Assembly: GCA_004292855.1 (NCBI GenBank)
Contig: RDXN01000068.1
Span: forward strand, 1 to 51,577
Direction: 5' to 3'
DNA: 51,577 nucleotides
Source of the DNA: Cytophagales bacterium
GTDB lineage: Bacteria; Bacteroidota; Bacteroidia; Cytophagales; Spirosomataceae
Shown here: piece after piece, positions 24,201-31,928 of the stretch
Position numbering within the stretch: the stretch's first letter is position 1
How the letters are laid out: each line of letters opens with the position of its first letter
Program-made: the position numbers and the translations under genes
Notes under the pieces: model-generated
Seen by the model: only the letters and a program-made list of their open reading frames with translations
Database searches by the model: none
What the model was told of the DNA's origin: nothing

Positions 24201-27200
24201 AATTCGGCCAGCACGTACAGCGTCACGGCTACCAGCGCGAACGGATGCCGGTCGGTGTCGAGCGTGGTGGTGAGTCAGGATGGGGATCTGCCTACGCTCG
24301 ACATCGTCCGGGATGCCGGACCACCGGCGAGTGGGGTACTGAGTTGCGCCCAACCAAGCCTGACGCTCACGGCCATCTCATCGGCAACCGCGTTGCGCTG
24401 GAGCACGAACGCCACGAGTACGACCCTCGCCGTGAATGTGGGCGGGACGTACAGCGTCACGGCCACGGCTCCCAACGGTTGTTCGGTGGTCGATTCGGCG
24501 GTGATAACGGCCAACAGCACGCCCCTTGGGGCCACGCTCACGGCCAACCAGATTACCGGACCTCCCTCTACCACAATCACCTGCGCCAACCCCATTCTGG
24601 CGATCACGGCCACGGGTTCGGGTGATGATTTCCGGTTTGCGCGGGTTGGTGGTGGGGGTATTGTTTCGCAGCAGGACGAGGTGATTCAGGTGAATCTGAG
24701 CGGCACGTATTCCGTGACAATCATTGACACCAATAGCGGCTGCTCATCGACCACCAGCATCCAGATTAGCCAGGATTTGATCCCGCCCACGCTATCAATC
24801 AACCCAATTAGCGGCACGCTCACCTGCGCCAGTCCCACGCTTACCCTTACGGCCACCTCATCGGCTTCGGACCTGCTCTGGAACGACGGAACCACCGGAA
24901 ACCAACTGACCGTGAATGTGGCTGACGACTACAGTGTGTTGGCTACCGCCCCCAACGGTTGCACGGCTTTGAGGAGCGTTACTATTAACCAATCAACGGT
25001 CATCCCAACGGTGAACCTGTCGCCCAGCAGCGAGACATTGACCTGTGGCATCCGGTCCGTCACGCTTACGGCCACCAGCGGGGCAACCTCGTTCACGTTC
25101 CGAAGCGGCACACCCGCGTCGCCGGGGGGTGTGATTTCATCAACGGGCAACATGGCCGTTGTGACCACGGCGGGCGACTATTTTGTGATTGTTTCAACGC
25201 CATCGGGTTGCACGGCCACCGATAACGTAACCCTTTTTCAGACGGGCAACCTGCCCAGCGCGAACCTTGTGGCCTCCAATGGCGGGGTCATCACCTGCGC
25301 CGAAACCACCCTGACCCTCACCGAAACAGCCAACGGCGGCAGCACCGATGTTACGTATGCCTTCAGCGGCCCCGGCCTGAATCAAAGCGGTTCGGACAAC
25401 CTCACGACTATTGACCAAACGGGCCTCTATTCCGTAACGGTGACCGATGCCAACGGCTGTAGCCAAACCGCCACGACCACCGTTACGGCCAACACCGCCA
25501 CCCCCACGGGCGTGAGTCTCGCTGCCTCGAACGGGGACGTATTGACTTGCGCCGTGCCTTCGGTGACGCTCACGGCCAGCCCGGCTGGTGCGGCTAGTTA
25601 TGCGTTCAACGGGGTGGCTCAATCGGGTAACACGTTGGTTGTCAACAATCCCGACACCTACACCGTGACGGTCTTTGGCACGAATGGTTGCTCGGCTACG
25701 GCCTCGGTGGGTGTCACGCAAAACGTCGATCTGCCTTCGGTGACGCTCACGGCCAACAACAACGCGGCCTGCCCACCGGTCACGCTCACCCTCACGGCCC
25801 AACCCGGCACGCCCGGAAGTTACTCGTACGTATTTTCGGCGGGGGCTACGCAGGTGAGCGGCCCTACCAGCCCAACGGCCACGGTTACGGGCAGTGGTAG
25901 CTATTCGGTGACGATTGTGAGCGGGAGTAACGGCTGTTCGGCCCTGAGCAACGCGGTGGCGATTCGGGTGGGAAGTCCCCGCGCCCTCACCGTTAATTCC
26001 ACTGCCGACACTCCCGACGCGAACGTGGGCGATGGCGTCTGCGCCGATGCGTCGGGTAATTGCACGCTCCGGGCGGCTGTGGAGGAACTGAACGCCAGTA
26101 ACTGTGGCTCCACACTCGTCACACTACCGGCCAATCAGACCATCGGCCTGGATCTTGGCGAGCTGGAAATTCGGTTCAGCGGTACCATCACGAGCGGTAG
26201 CACACTCTGCCCGGCCACGGGTGCGGGCGGCACCACCATCCGGCGCGTCGGCCCCGACCCCGCCCGGTTGATCTATCACCAAAACGGTAACCTCACGCTC
26301 CGCAACCTGACATTTGAAAACGGCTCACCCATCGACGATGCCGGGGGAGCCATTACGAGCGAAAACTGTTGCGGTGGTTCCTCGTTGTCGCTCGTGCTGG
26401 AAAACTGCGTGTTCCGCAATAACTGGAGCGGACGCATGGGCGGCAACCCAATGGGCAGCGGGGGTGCATTGTATTGCATCGGAATGGACGTGAGCATCGC
26501 CAATTGTTTGTTCACGGACAACAACGCCGAACGCGGCAAAGACATCGCTCATGCAAAGGGAACGCTCCGGGTGACGAACACGACATTTACGAACACAACC
26601 CCCAACGGAACCGGCATCGACATCGGTGGGGGAACGGCCCTGCTCACCAACTGTACGTTCTACGCGCCCACTTCGGCAACGGCGGCTATCGTGGCCGAAC
26701 CCCGTTTCGAGGCCGTCTCGCTCTCGATTCTCCACTCGACGTTCCACGTGCCCAATTTTCAGCACGCGATCATGGTGTATGAAGATGAGACCGGAACCTT
26801 CCCGATCAGTACGCACTTGAAAAACAACCTGTTTGGGCAAACGCTCTCGTCGCCCATCCGGCCCGTTTCGTTCACCAGCCTGAACATCGCGTTGGCTGGT
26901 GGAAACGTGTTTGCGGGCGATGCCACGGCGCAAAACTCAGTCTCGGCAGCGGTTACCCTGTCGGGAACGGACCGGAACAACGTGGGGGCCGGGGCGTTTG
27001 GGTTGATCGCTCCCGTGGCTTCGTCGGGCGAGTGCATCCCGACTGTTGCGCTTGCCTGTTTCAACCCGGCTAACGATGCGGGCGGGGCAATCCTCGCCAA
27101 CGGCACGACCGACGCACGAGGCACGGCCCGCACCAATCCCGTTTCGGCGGGGGCCTACGAAGGAAATACGGGCGGACCGGTGGCGTTCTCGGTCAGCAGC

Positions 27201-27926
27201 AGCACGGTTTGCAGTACGGTTGCCAGCCTAACGGCGAGCGGTTGCACGGGCGGCACGGTCAACTGGCCGGGTGGTACTACGGGCAACCTGTTCACGGCAA
27301 ATCAGAGCGGCCCCTACACCGCTACCTGCACCGTGGGAGGCTGCTCGACTACGGCCACCGGCACCGTGCTGCTGGGTGTGGGTGGTGTGGCCCCAACGCT
27401 ACTGGCGAGTAGCTCGGCTACCTGCGCCGGAACCACCGTACAAATTTCCGCGACGCTCAACACCCCGGCAACCGGCTATCAGTGGTATCGGAACGGCGTC
27501 TCGCTCGGTGCCATCGGCCAAAGCCTGACCCTGACGCTCGGCAGCGTACAGCCCAATCAGTCAGGAAATTATGTGCTGAATACAACGGGCCTGTGCAGTG
27601 CTACCTCGTCGGCGTTCGCGCTGACCGTAAACCCGATACCCACGGTGCTGCTCACCTTCCCCAGCAGCGCGACCGTGCAGGAAACGGGCACCCCGACGGT
27701 CATCATTCCACCCGTTTATCCGCTAACGGTTCGAGCATCAGGCGGGGTATTTTACGAGTGGATGATGGTACTCGACCGCATCAACGGCTACGAAATCCGG
27801 CAGACTGACCAGAACACCACGGGCCTCTTCCCGATCAACCGCACGGGCCGCTACTGGATCACCGTCACCGACGCCCTCGGTTGTCAACGCCGGGTCGAGG
27901 GTTTATTAATCAACCCACCGCGATAA
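21285..27926 (+). CDS. Giant secreted surface protein: autotransporter-type repeats, Ig-like array, CSLREA (2213 aa)
   Basis: The ATG at 21285 (MITSSFLTKWLWAAALLLSM) gives a signal peptide ending near VAFSQ; the longer frame uses TTG at 21264 and spoils this. Residues ~10-60 hold TWTGAVSVDWHTAGNWSP, like the 1695-aa protein. Residues ~165-505 have beta-strand repeats of the autotransporter-associated type (GGTFVNEGVLLG; GTLTVANSGTVAPG). Residues ~620-1560 contain about twelve Ig-like repeats, most with a Cys pair (LTCA...NGC). A CSLREA motif (VNSTADTPDANVGDGVCA...CTLRAAVEE) at ~1565 starts a beta-helix region to ~1960. Two Ig-like domains and the shared ~95-residue end module (nucleotides ~27636-27923) follow. 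Adhesion is the likely role. Confidence 0.88.
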   Translation: MITSSFLTKWLWAAALLLSMAHSFVAFSQTKTWTGAVSVDWHTAGNWSPSGVPTASDVVLLPAISTIQNQPALLTASASLSGLIIDNSGADYQLVNNAPLGYSFFIGRAGLTVQSPTGTAPYATTIGASVQMLATQTWSVSHPVSTTLGRLVVTGRISGNTALTKSGNAILQPASLTNTYTGGTFVNEGVLLGNIDSPVLVDEYVIRMFGTASRPIVVANAATLALVSNGKLTLENSLTLAGSGAEGYEGALWVTADQNLTPGVFLRLDGDVTLAADVHIYRDCLINVQSDISGPGNLTLNGPDIIRYDRPFQTNYGQRTTVTAGALVYAGRLPANTDLFLGSPNSASAVSVDLVEDDLILNSLASSRQAEHSLFSSSGTVDEVTLTINQATNTTYWGNFCVAKPDGSIKLVKQGVGTLNLGGDNVCQSDVVIEGGRLQLINTLGSATGTGFVWVEAGGTLSGTGVSSGTLTVANSGTVAPGTGTGSAPGSLRVGPARLSGGGAMTWRLNNATPAVANQDRLVVNGLLDLSGLTSANRFVIQMQSLGATNQPGSLPGFVSSNSYSWTIATFSSLSLPAGATLNNLFTLNRTGFTNLTASNATFTIVRSGNALVLRYDVPCAVTMSVESETICRGSSANITASGCTGGTVVWPAGFTGSGLTRTASFTITTNYTLTCTVGGCTTTATGTLTVRTPPTVNLSAANACVGQAVSLSATSGLSSYTFSWSGGVIAGGATANTRSLSGVSAGTYSFTVRVANTNGCTNTATDAATVVALPTPTLTASPSRTLTCAVRSLTLTAGGGGSYAFARVGGGAGLVSQNSASGTAVVNASGTYAVTVTNNGCSATTSTSISSNTTAPPLTLNLNTGTLTCATTRLILTPTTSATGVRWNTGAVANSLTVTTSGTYSLTATGANGCTATATSTITSDTAAPMLTVTPGSGTLTCASTSLTLTAATSGTGVRWNNNTTSLTRVVNSASTYSVTATSANGCRSVSSVVVSQDGDLPTLDIVRDAGPPASGVLSCAQPSLTLTAISSATALRWSTNATSTTLAVNVGGTYSVTATAPNGCSVVDSAVITANSTPLGATLTANQITGPPSTTITCANPILAITATGSGDDFRFARVGGGGIVSQQDEVIQVNLSGTYSVTIIDTNSGCSSTTSIQISQDLIPPTLSINPISGTLTCASPTLTLTATSSASDLLWNDGTTGNQLTVNVADDYSVLATAPNGCTALRSVTINQSTVIPTVNLSPSSETLTCGIRSVTLTATSGATSFTFRSGTPASPGGVISSTGNMAVVTTAGDYFVIVSTPSGCTATDNVTLFQTGNLPSANLVASNGGVITCAETTLTLTETANGGSTDVTYAFSGPGLNQSGSDNLTTIDQTGLYSVTVTDANGCSQTATTTVTANTATPTGVSLAASNGDVLTCAVPSVTLTASPAGAASYAFNGVAQSGNTLVVNNPDTYTVTVFGTNGCSATASVGVTQNVDLPSVTLTANNNAACPPVTLTLTAQPGTPGSYSYVFSAGATQVSGPTSPTATVTGSGSYSVTIVSGSNGCSALSNAVAIRVGSPRALTVNSTADTPDANVGDGVCADASGNCTLRAAVEELNASNCGSTLVTLPANQTIGLDLGELEIRFSGTITSGSTLCPATGAGGTTIRRVGPDPARLIYHQNGNLTLRNLTFENGSPIDDAGGAITSENCCGGSSLSLVLENCVFRNNWSGRMGGNPMGSGGALYCIGMDVSIANCLFTDNNAERGKDIAHAKGTLRVTNTTFTNTTPNGTGIDIGGGTALLTNCTFYAPTSATAAIVAEPRFEAVSLSILHSTFHVPNFQHAIMVYEDETGTFPISTHLKNNLFGQTLSSPIRPVSFTSLNIALAGGNVFAGDATAQNSVSAAVTLSGTDRNNVGAGAFGLIAPVASSGECIPTVALACFNPANDAGGAILANGTTDARGTARTNPVSAGAYEGNTGGPVAFSVSSSTVCSTVASLTASGCTGGTVNWPGGTTGNLFTANQSGPYTATCTVGGCSTTATGTVLLGVGGVAPTLLASSSATCAGTTVQISATLNTPATGYQWYRNGVSLGAIGQSLTLTLGSVQPNQSGNYVLNTTGLCSATSSAFALTVNPIPTVLLTFPSSATVQETGTPTVIIPPVYPLTVRASGGVFYEWMMVLDRINGYEIRQTDQNTTGLFPINRTGRYWITVTDALGCQRRVEGLLINPPR

Positions 27927-27985
27927 CTCGGACAAACGTTCCAAACTCTTTTCTCGTTATCTTAGCAGAATAAAAACGGGAAATC

Positions 27986-28138
27986 ATGAAAACCTAAACG
28001 CCAAAAACGGGTAAGGCAGTCTTGGAAAAACCGCAGGTGAAGTCCAACCTGAAAGCGGCTCTCGGAAAATACAAGGGCGTTATTGTCGAAAAAGAAGGTT
28101 GTTGGGATGCCGACCTCAAAAAGACCATTGTTGATTAA
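27986..28138 (+). pseudogene. Small lysine-rich ORF broken by an early stop
   Basis: ATG-AAA-ACC is followed at once by TAA, yet the same frame stays open for 46 more codons with coding-like content (KTGKAVLEKPQVKSNLKAAL, then GKYKGVIVEKEGCWDADLK) and ends in TAA. The simplest reading is a ~50-residue small protein inactivated by a nonsense change. It could instead start at TTG (28022). No family is recognised; its size and charge resemble small antitoxin-like proteins. It follows the surface island and opens the AT-richer accessory patch. Confidence 0.4.
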
Positions 28139-28183
28139 TGAGGTACGAATCAGATAGATGATCGGATATAGTATATTTGAAAA

Positions 28184-28636
28184 ATGAGAAATCTGACAAG
28201 AATAAACCTGCCGAAACACGTTAGTATTGAAGAGATTAGCAACTATGAGGGCAATTTCAATTTGAAATTACCTATTCAATTGATAGATTTAATAGAAAAT
28301 TACAATAGTACAAGTGTGGAGGAAGCTTTGTTTGACTCTGATGACACTTGGATTATAAACTTCTTTCTGGGCTTCGATGGGGAGCATTCGTCGATCACAA
28401 ACCTTACAGAAGAAATAAACGATAACGGCACTGTAGAGTATATTCCATTTGCGATGGACCCAGGGGGATGGCACTTTTGCTTTTGTGTTAACGAGACAGA
28501 GTATGGGGCGATTTACGTCTTTAGATGGACAGATCATTCACCTGAAAATGCCTTTTTGAAAATAGCTTCTGGCTTGAGTGAATTCATCGATAAACTTTAT
28601 AAATACAAGAGTCCTGTTGAGCGTAATACCGATTGA
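28184..28636 (+). CDS. SMI1/KNR4 (SUKH) family protein
   Basis: A 150-residue protein with the SUKH pattern: an N-terminal KLPIQLIDLIENYN helix, then YIPFAMDPGGWHFCFCVN in the centre, and a C-terminal helix IASGLSEFIDKLY. SUKH proteins serve widely as immunity proteins against polymorphic toxins. No toxin gene lies beside it, so here it may be an orphan immunity gene. Codon use is markedly AT-rich compared with its neighbours, which suggests horizontal transfer. A TATATTTG element (28172-28179) ends four bases before the ATG, so its mRNA might be leaderless. Its 3' end overlaps the truncated PIN remnant on the other strand. Confidence 0.82.
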   Translation: MRNLTRINLPKHVSIEEISNYEGNFNLKLPIQLIDLIENYNSTSVEEALFDSDDTWIINFFLGFDGEHSSITNLTEEINDNGTVEYIPFAMDPGGWHFCFCVNETEYGAIYVFRWTDHSPENAFLKIASGLSEFIDKLYKYKSPVERNTD

Positions 28637-28737
28637 TAAATGGTTTTGTCGGCAAGCAACGGAAACATAGAAGGGTTTCCTGCCAAGAAATGAATCAGGG
28701 CGTTGGTATCGGCCAGAACAAGCTCAGTTCCATTCAT
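28597..28737 (-). pseudogene. Truncated PIN-domain toxin (VapC-like remnant)
   Basis: Reading from the ATG at 28737 on the minus strand, the first ~33 residues (ELVLADTNALIHFLAGNP, then MFPLLADKTIYQS) match the N-terminus of PIN-domain ribonucleases, including the first catalytic Asp of the LADTN motif. A complete protein would be ~130 residues, but homology stops at about base 28638, where the frame runs antisense into the SUKH gene and ends in TAA. The remaining acidic catalytic residues are therefore absent. Its start overlaps the end of the antitoxin-like gene by 14 bases, the usual toxin-antitoxin layout. The toxin should be inactive. Confidence 0.72.
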
Positions 28738-28888
28738 CTCTTAATGAACGCTGAAAGGTGAGCGGGTCTTCGTCCCAGTTGATTTTGCCAAAATACTTGG
28801 CCGCATTCAACTTTTTTGTTGGACGGACTTTCTTGAGAGCCGCTTGTATGGCTTTCTCAGAGCTATTTGGATCAATCTTGATCGTCAT
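28724..28888 (-). CDS. Antitoxin-like small protein (partner of the truncated PIN toxin)
   Basis: A 54-residue protein (MTIKIDPNSSEKAIQAALKK..., ending FQRSLRDEWN) of the type found upstream of PIN toxins in Bacteroidota: a short N-terminal strand, a helix, and a C-terminal toxin-binding tail. The start is the ATG at 28888, because a good -7 element (TACTTTTG, 28911-28904 on the minus strand) lies just upstream and overlaps the alternative start at 28906. The gene overlaps the toxin start, implying translational coupling. With the toxin broken, it is an orphan antitoxin that may decay or cross-neutralise other toxins. Confidence 0.68.
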   Translation of the reverse strand: MTIKIDPNSSEKAIQAALKKVRPTKKLNAAKYFGKINWDEDPLTFQRSLRDEWN

Positions 28889-28944
28889 GCTGATGCGTTT
28901 TAACAAAAGTAAAAAGAATGCACTGGGTAAGCAACGACATTAGT

Positions 28945-28974
28945 ATGCGTAGTGCCCTGTGGAACACTACGCAT
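28945..28974. terminator. Perfect 10-bp stem hairpin 3' of rtcB
   Basis: ATGCGTAGTG (28945-28954) and CACTACGCAT (28965-28974) form a perfect 10-bp stem with a 10-base loop, between the antitoxin promoter and the rtcB 3' end. There is no strong U-tract on either strand, so intrinsic termination is possible but unproven. Confidence 0.5.
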
Positions 28975-29012
28975 AACTCGCCAGTACCTGTTTACTGCTG
29001 GCTGCCAACTGA

Positions 29013-30548
29013 CTAGTCCTCCCGCCCTTCTTTCCGATTCGCATCGGCCATGCGGACGATCTTGGGTGTGAATTTGGCCAGCACCTGCACTAGCTCTTTC
29101 TGAGCACCAATCACGGTCTCAATGTTTTTGTAAACCATCGGGGCCTCGTCCAAATCGCCCCCGATTAGTTGAATATCAGCCTCTTGCAAAGCCTTGTTCA
29201 TTTGCGAGCGCGTGACCGAGTTGAACGCCTGCGTGCGCGACATCTGCCGCCCAGCCCCGTGCGAGGCCGAGTTGATCGAGTCGGGGTTACCCAGGCCGCG
29301 CACCACGAAGCCCGGATGGGTCATGGAGCCGGGAATAACGCCCAACACGTCGGGACCGGCGGGCGTGGCCCCCTTGCGGTGGACGATCACCTCGCGCCCA
29401 TCGGCGAGTTGCTCCTTCCAGGCAAAGTTGTGGTGGTTCTCGACCATCACCAACGGCTTCTCCCGCAACGATTTGGCCATTTTCCGGTGAATCTCGTGGT
29501 GGTTCGCCGAGGCATACTCGCCCGCCAAATTCATCGCGATCCAGTATTCCTGCCCCTCCTCGGTGTTCAAATCGAGCCAGGCGAGGTGAGCGGCTTGTTT
29601 GGGGAGTTTGGTCCTCTGCATAGCCAGTTTCGAGTAATAACCCGCCACGGTCCCCCCAAATCCCCGCGAACCGGAGTGCGACAACAGGGCCAAATACTCG
29701 CCCGGAGGCAGGTTCAGGGCCGCGTTGCCCGGTTGGGCGGCATCTGCGTAGACCTCCACAATGCCCCATTCGACAAAGTGGTTGCCGGTGCCGGAGCTTC
29801 CCAACTGCCGATATGCCTTGTCTTTGAGGTCGCGGATGATCTTGGTGGCCCGCCATTCGGGGAGGTCCATCACGCTCTCGTCGATCTTCTCACGAGTTTC
29901 ACCCCCGATGCCGAATTTGGTGTTTTCGACCAATGATTTTTTCAATAAATGCGGCTCGCGTTTCAAGTAGTCGGGCCGCAGGTCGAAGATCGATAGGCAC
30001 ATCCGGCAGGCAATATCTACGCCCACGGCATAGGGAATCACGGTGTCGGCGGTGGTTGCCAACACGCCCCCGATGGGCAGGCCGTATCCCTGATGGGCGT
30101 CGGGCATGAGCGCACCGGCCACCGAAATGGGCAGGCTGGCAGCGGTTTCCATTTGGCGCAAGGCTCCCTCCTCAATGTACTCGCGTCCAAACACGGCGTA
30201 CGACAACGCACCCTCGCGCAACTCGAACGCCCGCTCGGTTTGGGGCGTGTTCGACCCCAGCACATACGGAGCCGGTTCGGGGGGCAGGTAAGCGGCCCCG
30301 GCCTCGCTCAGGGGTATGGCAATGCCTTGCTTGTTCATCGCGTATATAGCCTGTGCCAGGTTCGTGACCTTGTTTTTCGAGTAGGCGTACTTTTTAGGGT
30401 TCTGGAGCATCTTCGCCAGCAACCCCATCACGTTCGCCTTCGGGTACTCGGCCCGCCCGGTCAGCCCGTTGGCAACCCGCAAAAATTGGGGTTGCAGGTT
30501 TTCGGGAATAGGGCCGAGGGTAAGGATATCGTCTAGTGTGATTTCCAT
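29013..30548 (-). CDS. rtcB: RtcB-family RNA ligase
   Basis: A 511-residue protein of the RtcB family, which joins RNA ends with 2',3'-cyclic phosphate or 3'-phosphate to 5'-OH using GTP and Mn2+. Conserved elements in order: VGVDIACRM (Asp and Cys metal ligands, ~165-175), SSGTGNHFVEW (His), LLSHSGSRGFG (His), VENHHNFAW (His) and SHGAGRQMSRTQA, whose His is the guanylylated residue in studied RtcB. The start is MEITLDDI at 30548; an upstream in-frame start would overlap the slipin gene. It is the second gene of a tight operon with a slipin, behind a structured leader. Repair of cleaved tRNA or rRNA is the expected role. Confidence 0.93.
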   Translation of the reverse strand: MEITLDDILTLGPIPENLQPQFLRVANGLTGRAEYPKANVMGLLAKMLQNPKKYAYSKNKVTNLAQAIYAMNKQGIAIPLSEAGAAYLPPEPAPYVLGSNTPQTERAFELREGALSYAVFGREYIEEGALRQMETAASLPISVAGALMPDAHQGYGLPIGGVLATTADTVIPYAVGVDIACRMCLSIFDLRPDYLKREPHLLKKSLVENTKFGIGGETREKIDESVMDLPEWRATKIIRDLKDKAYRQLGSSGTGNHFVEWGIVEVYADAAQPGNAALNLPPGEYLALLSHSGSRGFGGTVAGYYSKLAMQRTKLPKQAAHLAWLDLNTEEGQEYWIAMNLAGEYASANHHEIHRKMAKSLREKPLVMVENHHNFAWKEQLADGREVIVHRKGATPAGPDVLGVIPGSMTHPGFVVRGLGNPDSINSASHGAGRQMSRTQAFNSVTRSQMNKALQEADIQLIGGDLDEAPMVYKNIETVIGAQKELVQVLAKFTPKIVRMADANRKEGRED

Positions 30549-30552
30549 AATT

Positions 30553-31665
30553 TTATCGCACAAATAATTGTTTTAATTGATCGACCATTGGGCCGTTGTT
30601 CGAGACGGAGATCGTGCTGATCTTGTCGGCGATTTTCTCGACGTATTCCATCTCTTTCAGCTTCCACAGCATGGCATTGTCTTCCATCAGCTTGGCCGTG
30701 TTCAGCAAGCTTCGGGTCGAGGCTGTCTCCTCCCGACGCATGATGCTGTTGGCCTGCGCCCGCTTCTCGGCCATCAGAACCTGGTTCATGATGTCGCGCA
30801 TGTCGCCGGGCAGGATCACGTCGCGCAGACCACCGTCGCCCAGTTCGACGCCCAACTGAGCCGCTTTGGTGGCCGTTGCATTCAAGACAAACGGAGCCAA
30901 TTCACCTTTGCGCTCCAACAATTCGTCGAGCGTGAGCGTGCCGATGTACTCGCGCAGAGCCAACTGCACGGCCACGTACAACTGCTTGTCGAAATCTTTG
31001 TTGTTAACCACGGCCTTCATCACATCGCGGACCTGGTACTGCACAAAAAAGCTCACCCGCAACGACGCCTTATCTTTGGTCAGAATCTCCTGACCCGCGA
31101 CCTCCAGTTGTTGCTGGCGCATATCGACCTTCAACACGTGAACAAGGGTGTTGTTTTTCCACCACTGATACGTGCCCGGTTGCAACACCCGATCAAACGC
31201 CCAGTCGATGAACAAAACGCCCCGCTCGTGCGCTTCCACGGCAAACGTACGCACATACGGCCCCAAGGGCGCAGGCATAAGCGACGCCAAATCAACGTCG
31301 GCGGGAATGGTCAACTGGTTCAGATCAGCCCGGACGTAGGTGTATTGTCTCACCGCATCGGCGGACCGTCCCTTCCAAAACGCATACCGACCCTTGCGCA
31401 GGATGGTCTTATACAGTCCGTTTTCGTATTGCAGGGCTATCTCATTATCCTGAACATCGACAACATCGAGTTGGGCGGCAACCTCCGGCTGATCCAGCAT
31501 CACGGCCAAATCGAGGGGCGGATTCTGTAGCTGTTCGCCCCGGTTGTAGACATAGGCTGTCTCCGTTGGCCAAACCCAGTATTTACCCTGAGTCAGCACG
31601 CGCTGGAAGCCTTCATGTTTGAACAACAGCCCAATCTGGTGGGCCTGGATGCGTACAGTTTTCAT
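30553..31665 (-). CDS. Slipin-like SPFH (band-7) protein
   Basis: A 370-residue protein with a central/C-terminal SPFH domain: RTFAVEAHERGVLFIDWAF, then QEILTKDKASLRVSFFVQYQV, AVQLALREYIGTLTLDELL and GVELGDGGLRDVILPGDM, followed by an Ala/Glu-rich helical tail. A first ~140-residue region repeats the same 'xxxGLLFxxGxFxRVLxPGxYxxW' style. Slipins usually carry an N-terminal membrane hairpin; none is visible here, so it may be soluble or peripherally bound. It ends five bases before the rtcB start, so the two are translated as a unit. SPFH proteins form ring or scaffold assemblies; a scaffold for RNA repair is inference. Confidence 0.87.
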   Translation of the reverse strand: MKTVRIQAHQIGLLFKHEGFQRVLTQGKYWVWPTETAYVYNRGEQLQNPPLDLAVMLDQPEVAAQLDVVDVQDNEIALQYENGLYKTILRKGRYAFWKGRSADAVRQYTYVRADLNQLTIPADVDLASLMPAPLGPYVRTFAVEAHERGVLFIDWAFDRVLQPGTYQWWKNNTLVHVLKVDMRQQQLEVAGQEILTKDKASLRVSFFVQYQVRDVMKAVVNNKDFDKQLYVAVQLALREYIGTLTLDELLERKGELAPFVLNATATKAAQLGVELGDGGLRDVILPGDMRDIMNQVLMAEKRAQANSIMRREETASTRSLLNTAKLMEDNAMLWKLKEMEYVEKIADKISTISVSNNGPMVDQLKQLFVR

Positions 31666-31710
31666 TAGTGTACTTGGTAAAAAGGTTAAAAATACCAGTC
31701 CTGAAGCTAC

Positions 31711-31922
31711 CCGTTCGGCCTGAACGGAGGTTAGTGCGGCTCTGGCTGCGGTTCAATGGTTGAGTTGGGTGTGGATAGGCAACCCAATTCGCCGAACGTT
31801 CGCCGGGGCGTTCCCGACCTGCTGGTCCTTGCCAAACTGCTTTCCCATTGGTCGGAACCTTCGGTGAAGCTGAGTCGCTTCGGACTGGTTAAAACGTGAA
31901 ACGGTCATTTTTAAAAGTGACC
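31711..31922 (-). other. Structured leader of the slipin-rtcB operon
   Basis: Between the tRNA-like modules and the slipin ATG (31665), several helices can be drawn: GGTCA/TGACC (31903-31907 with 31918-31922, inside the near-palindrome GGTCATTTTTAAAAGTGACC), a 9-bp stem with one bulge (31810-31819 with 31850-31858), TTGGGT/ACCCAA (31765-31770 with 31782-31787), and CCGTTC/GAACGG (31711-31716 with 31722-31727). No ORF of useful size lies here on the operon strand. The density of stems suggests a structured RNA or regulatory leader. Confidence 0.5.
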
Positions 31923-31928
31923 AGCTTT

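Noticed and set aside
29169-29936. 255-residue plus-strand ORF inside rtcB
   Set aside because: Antisense to rtcB, whose catalytic motifs are complete; typical GC-rich shadow frame.
30577-31530. 317-residue ORF on the plus strand inside the slipin gene
   Set aside because: It is antisense to a well-supported slipin gene and has the skewed His/Gln/Arg composition of a shadow frame.
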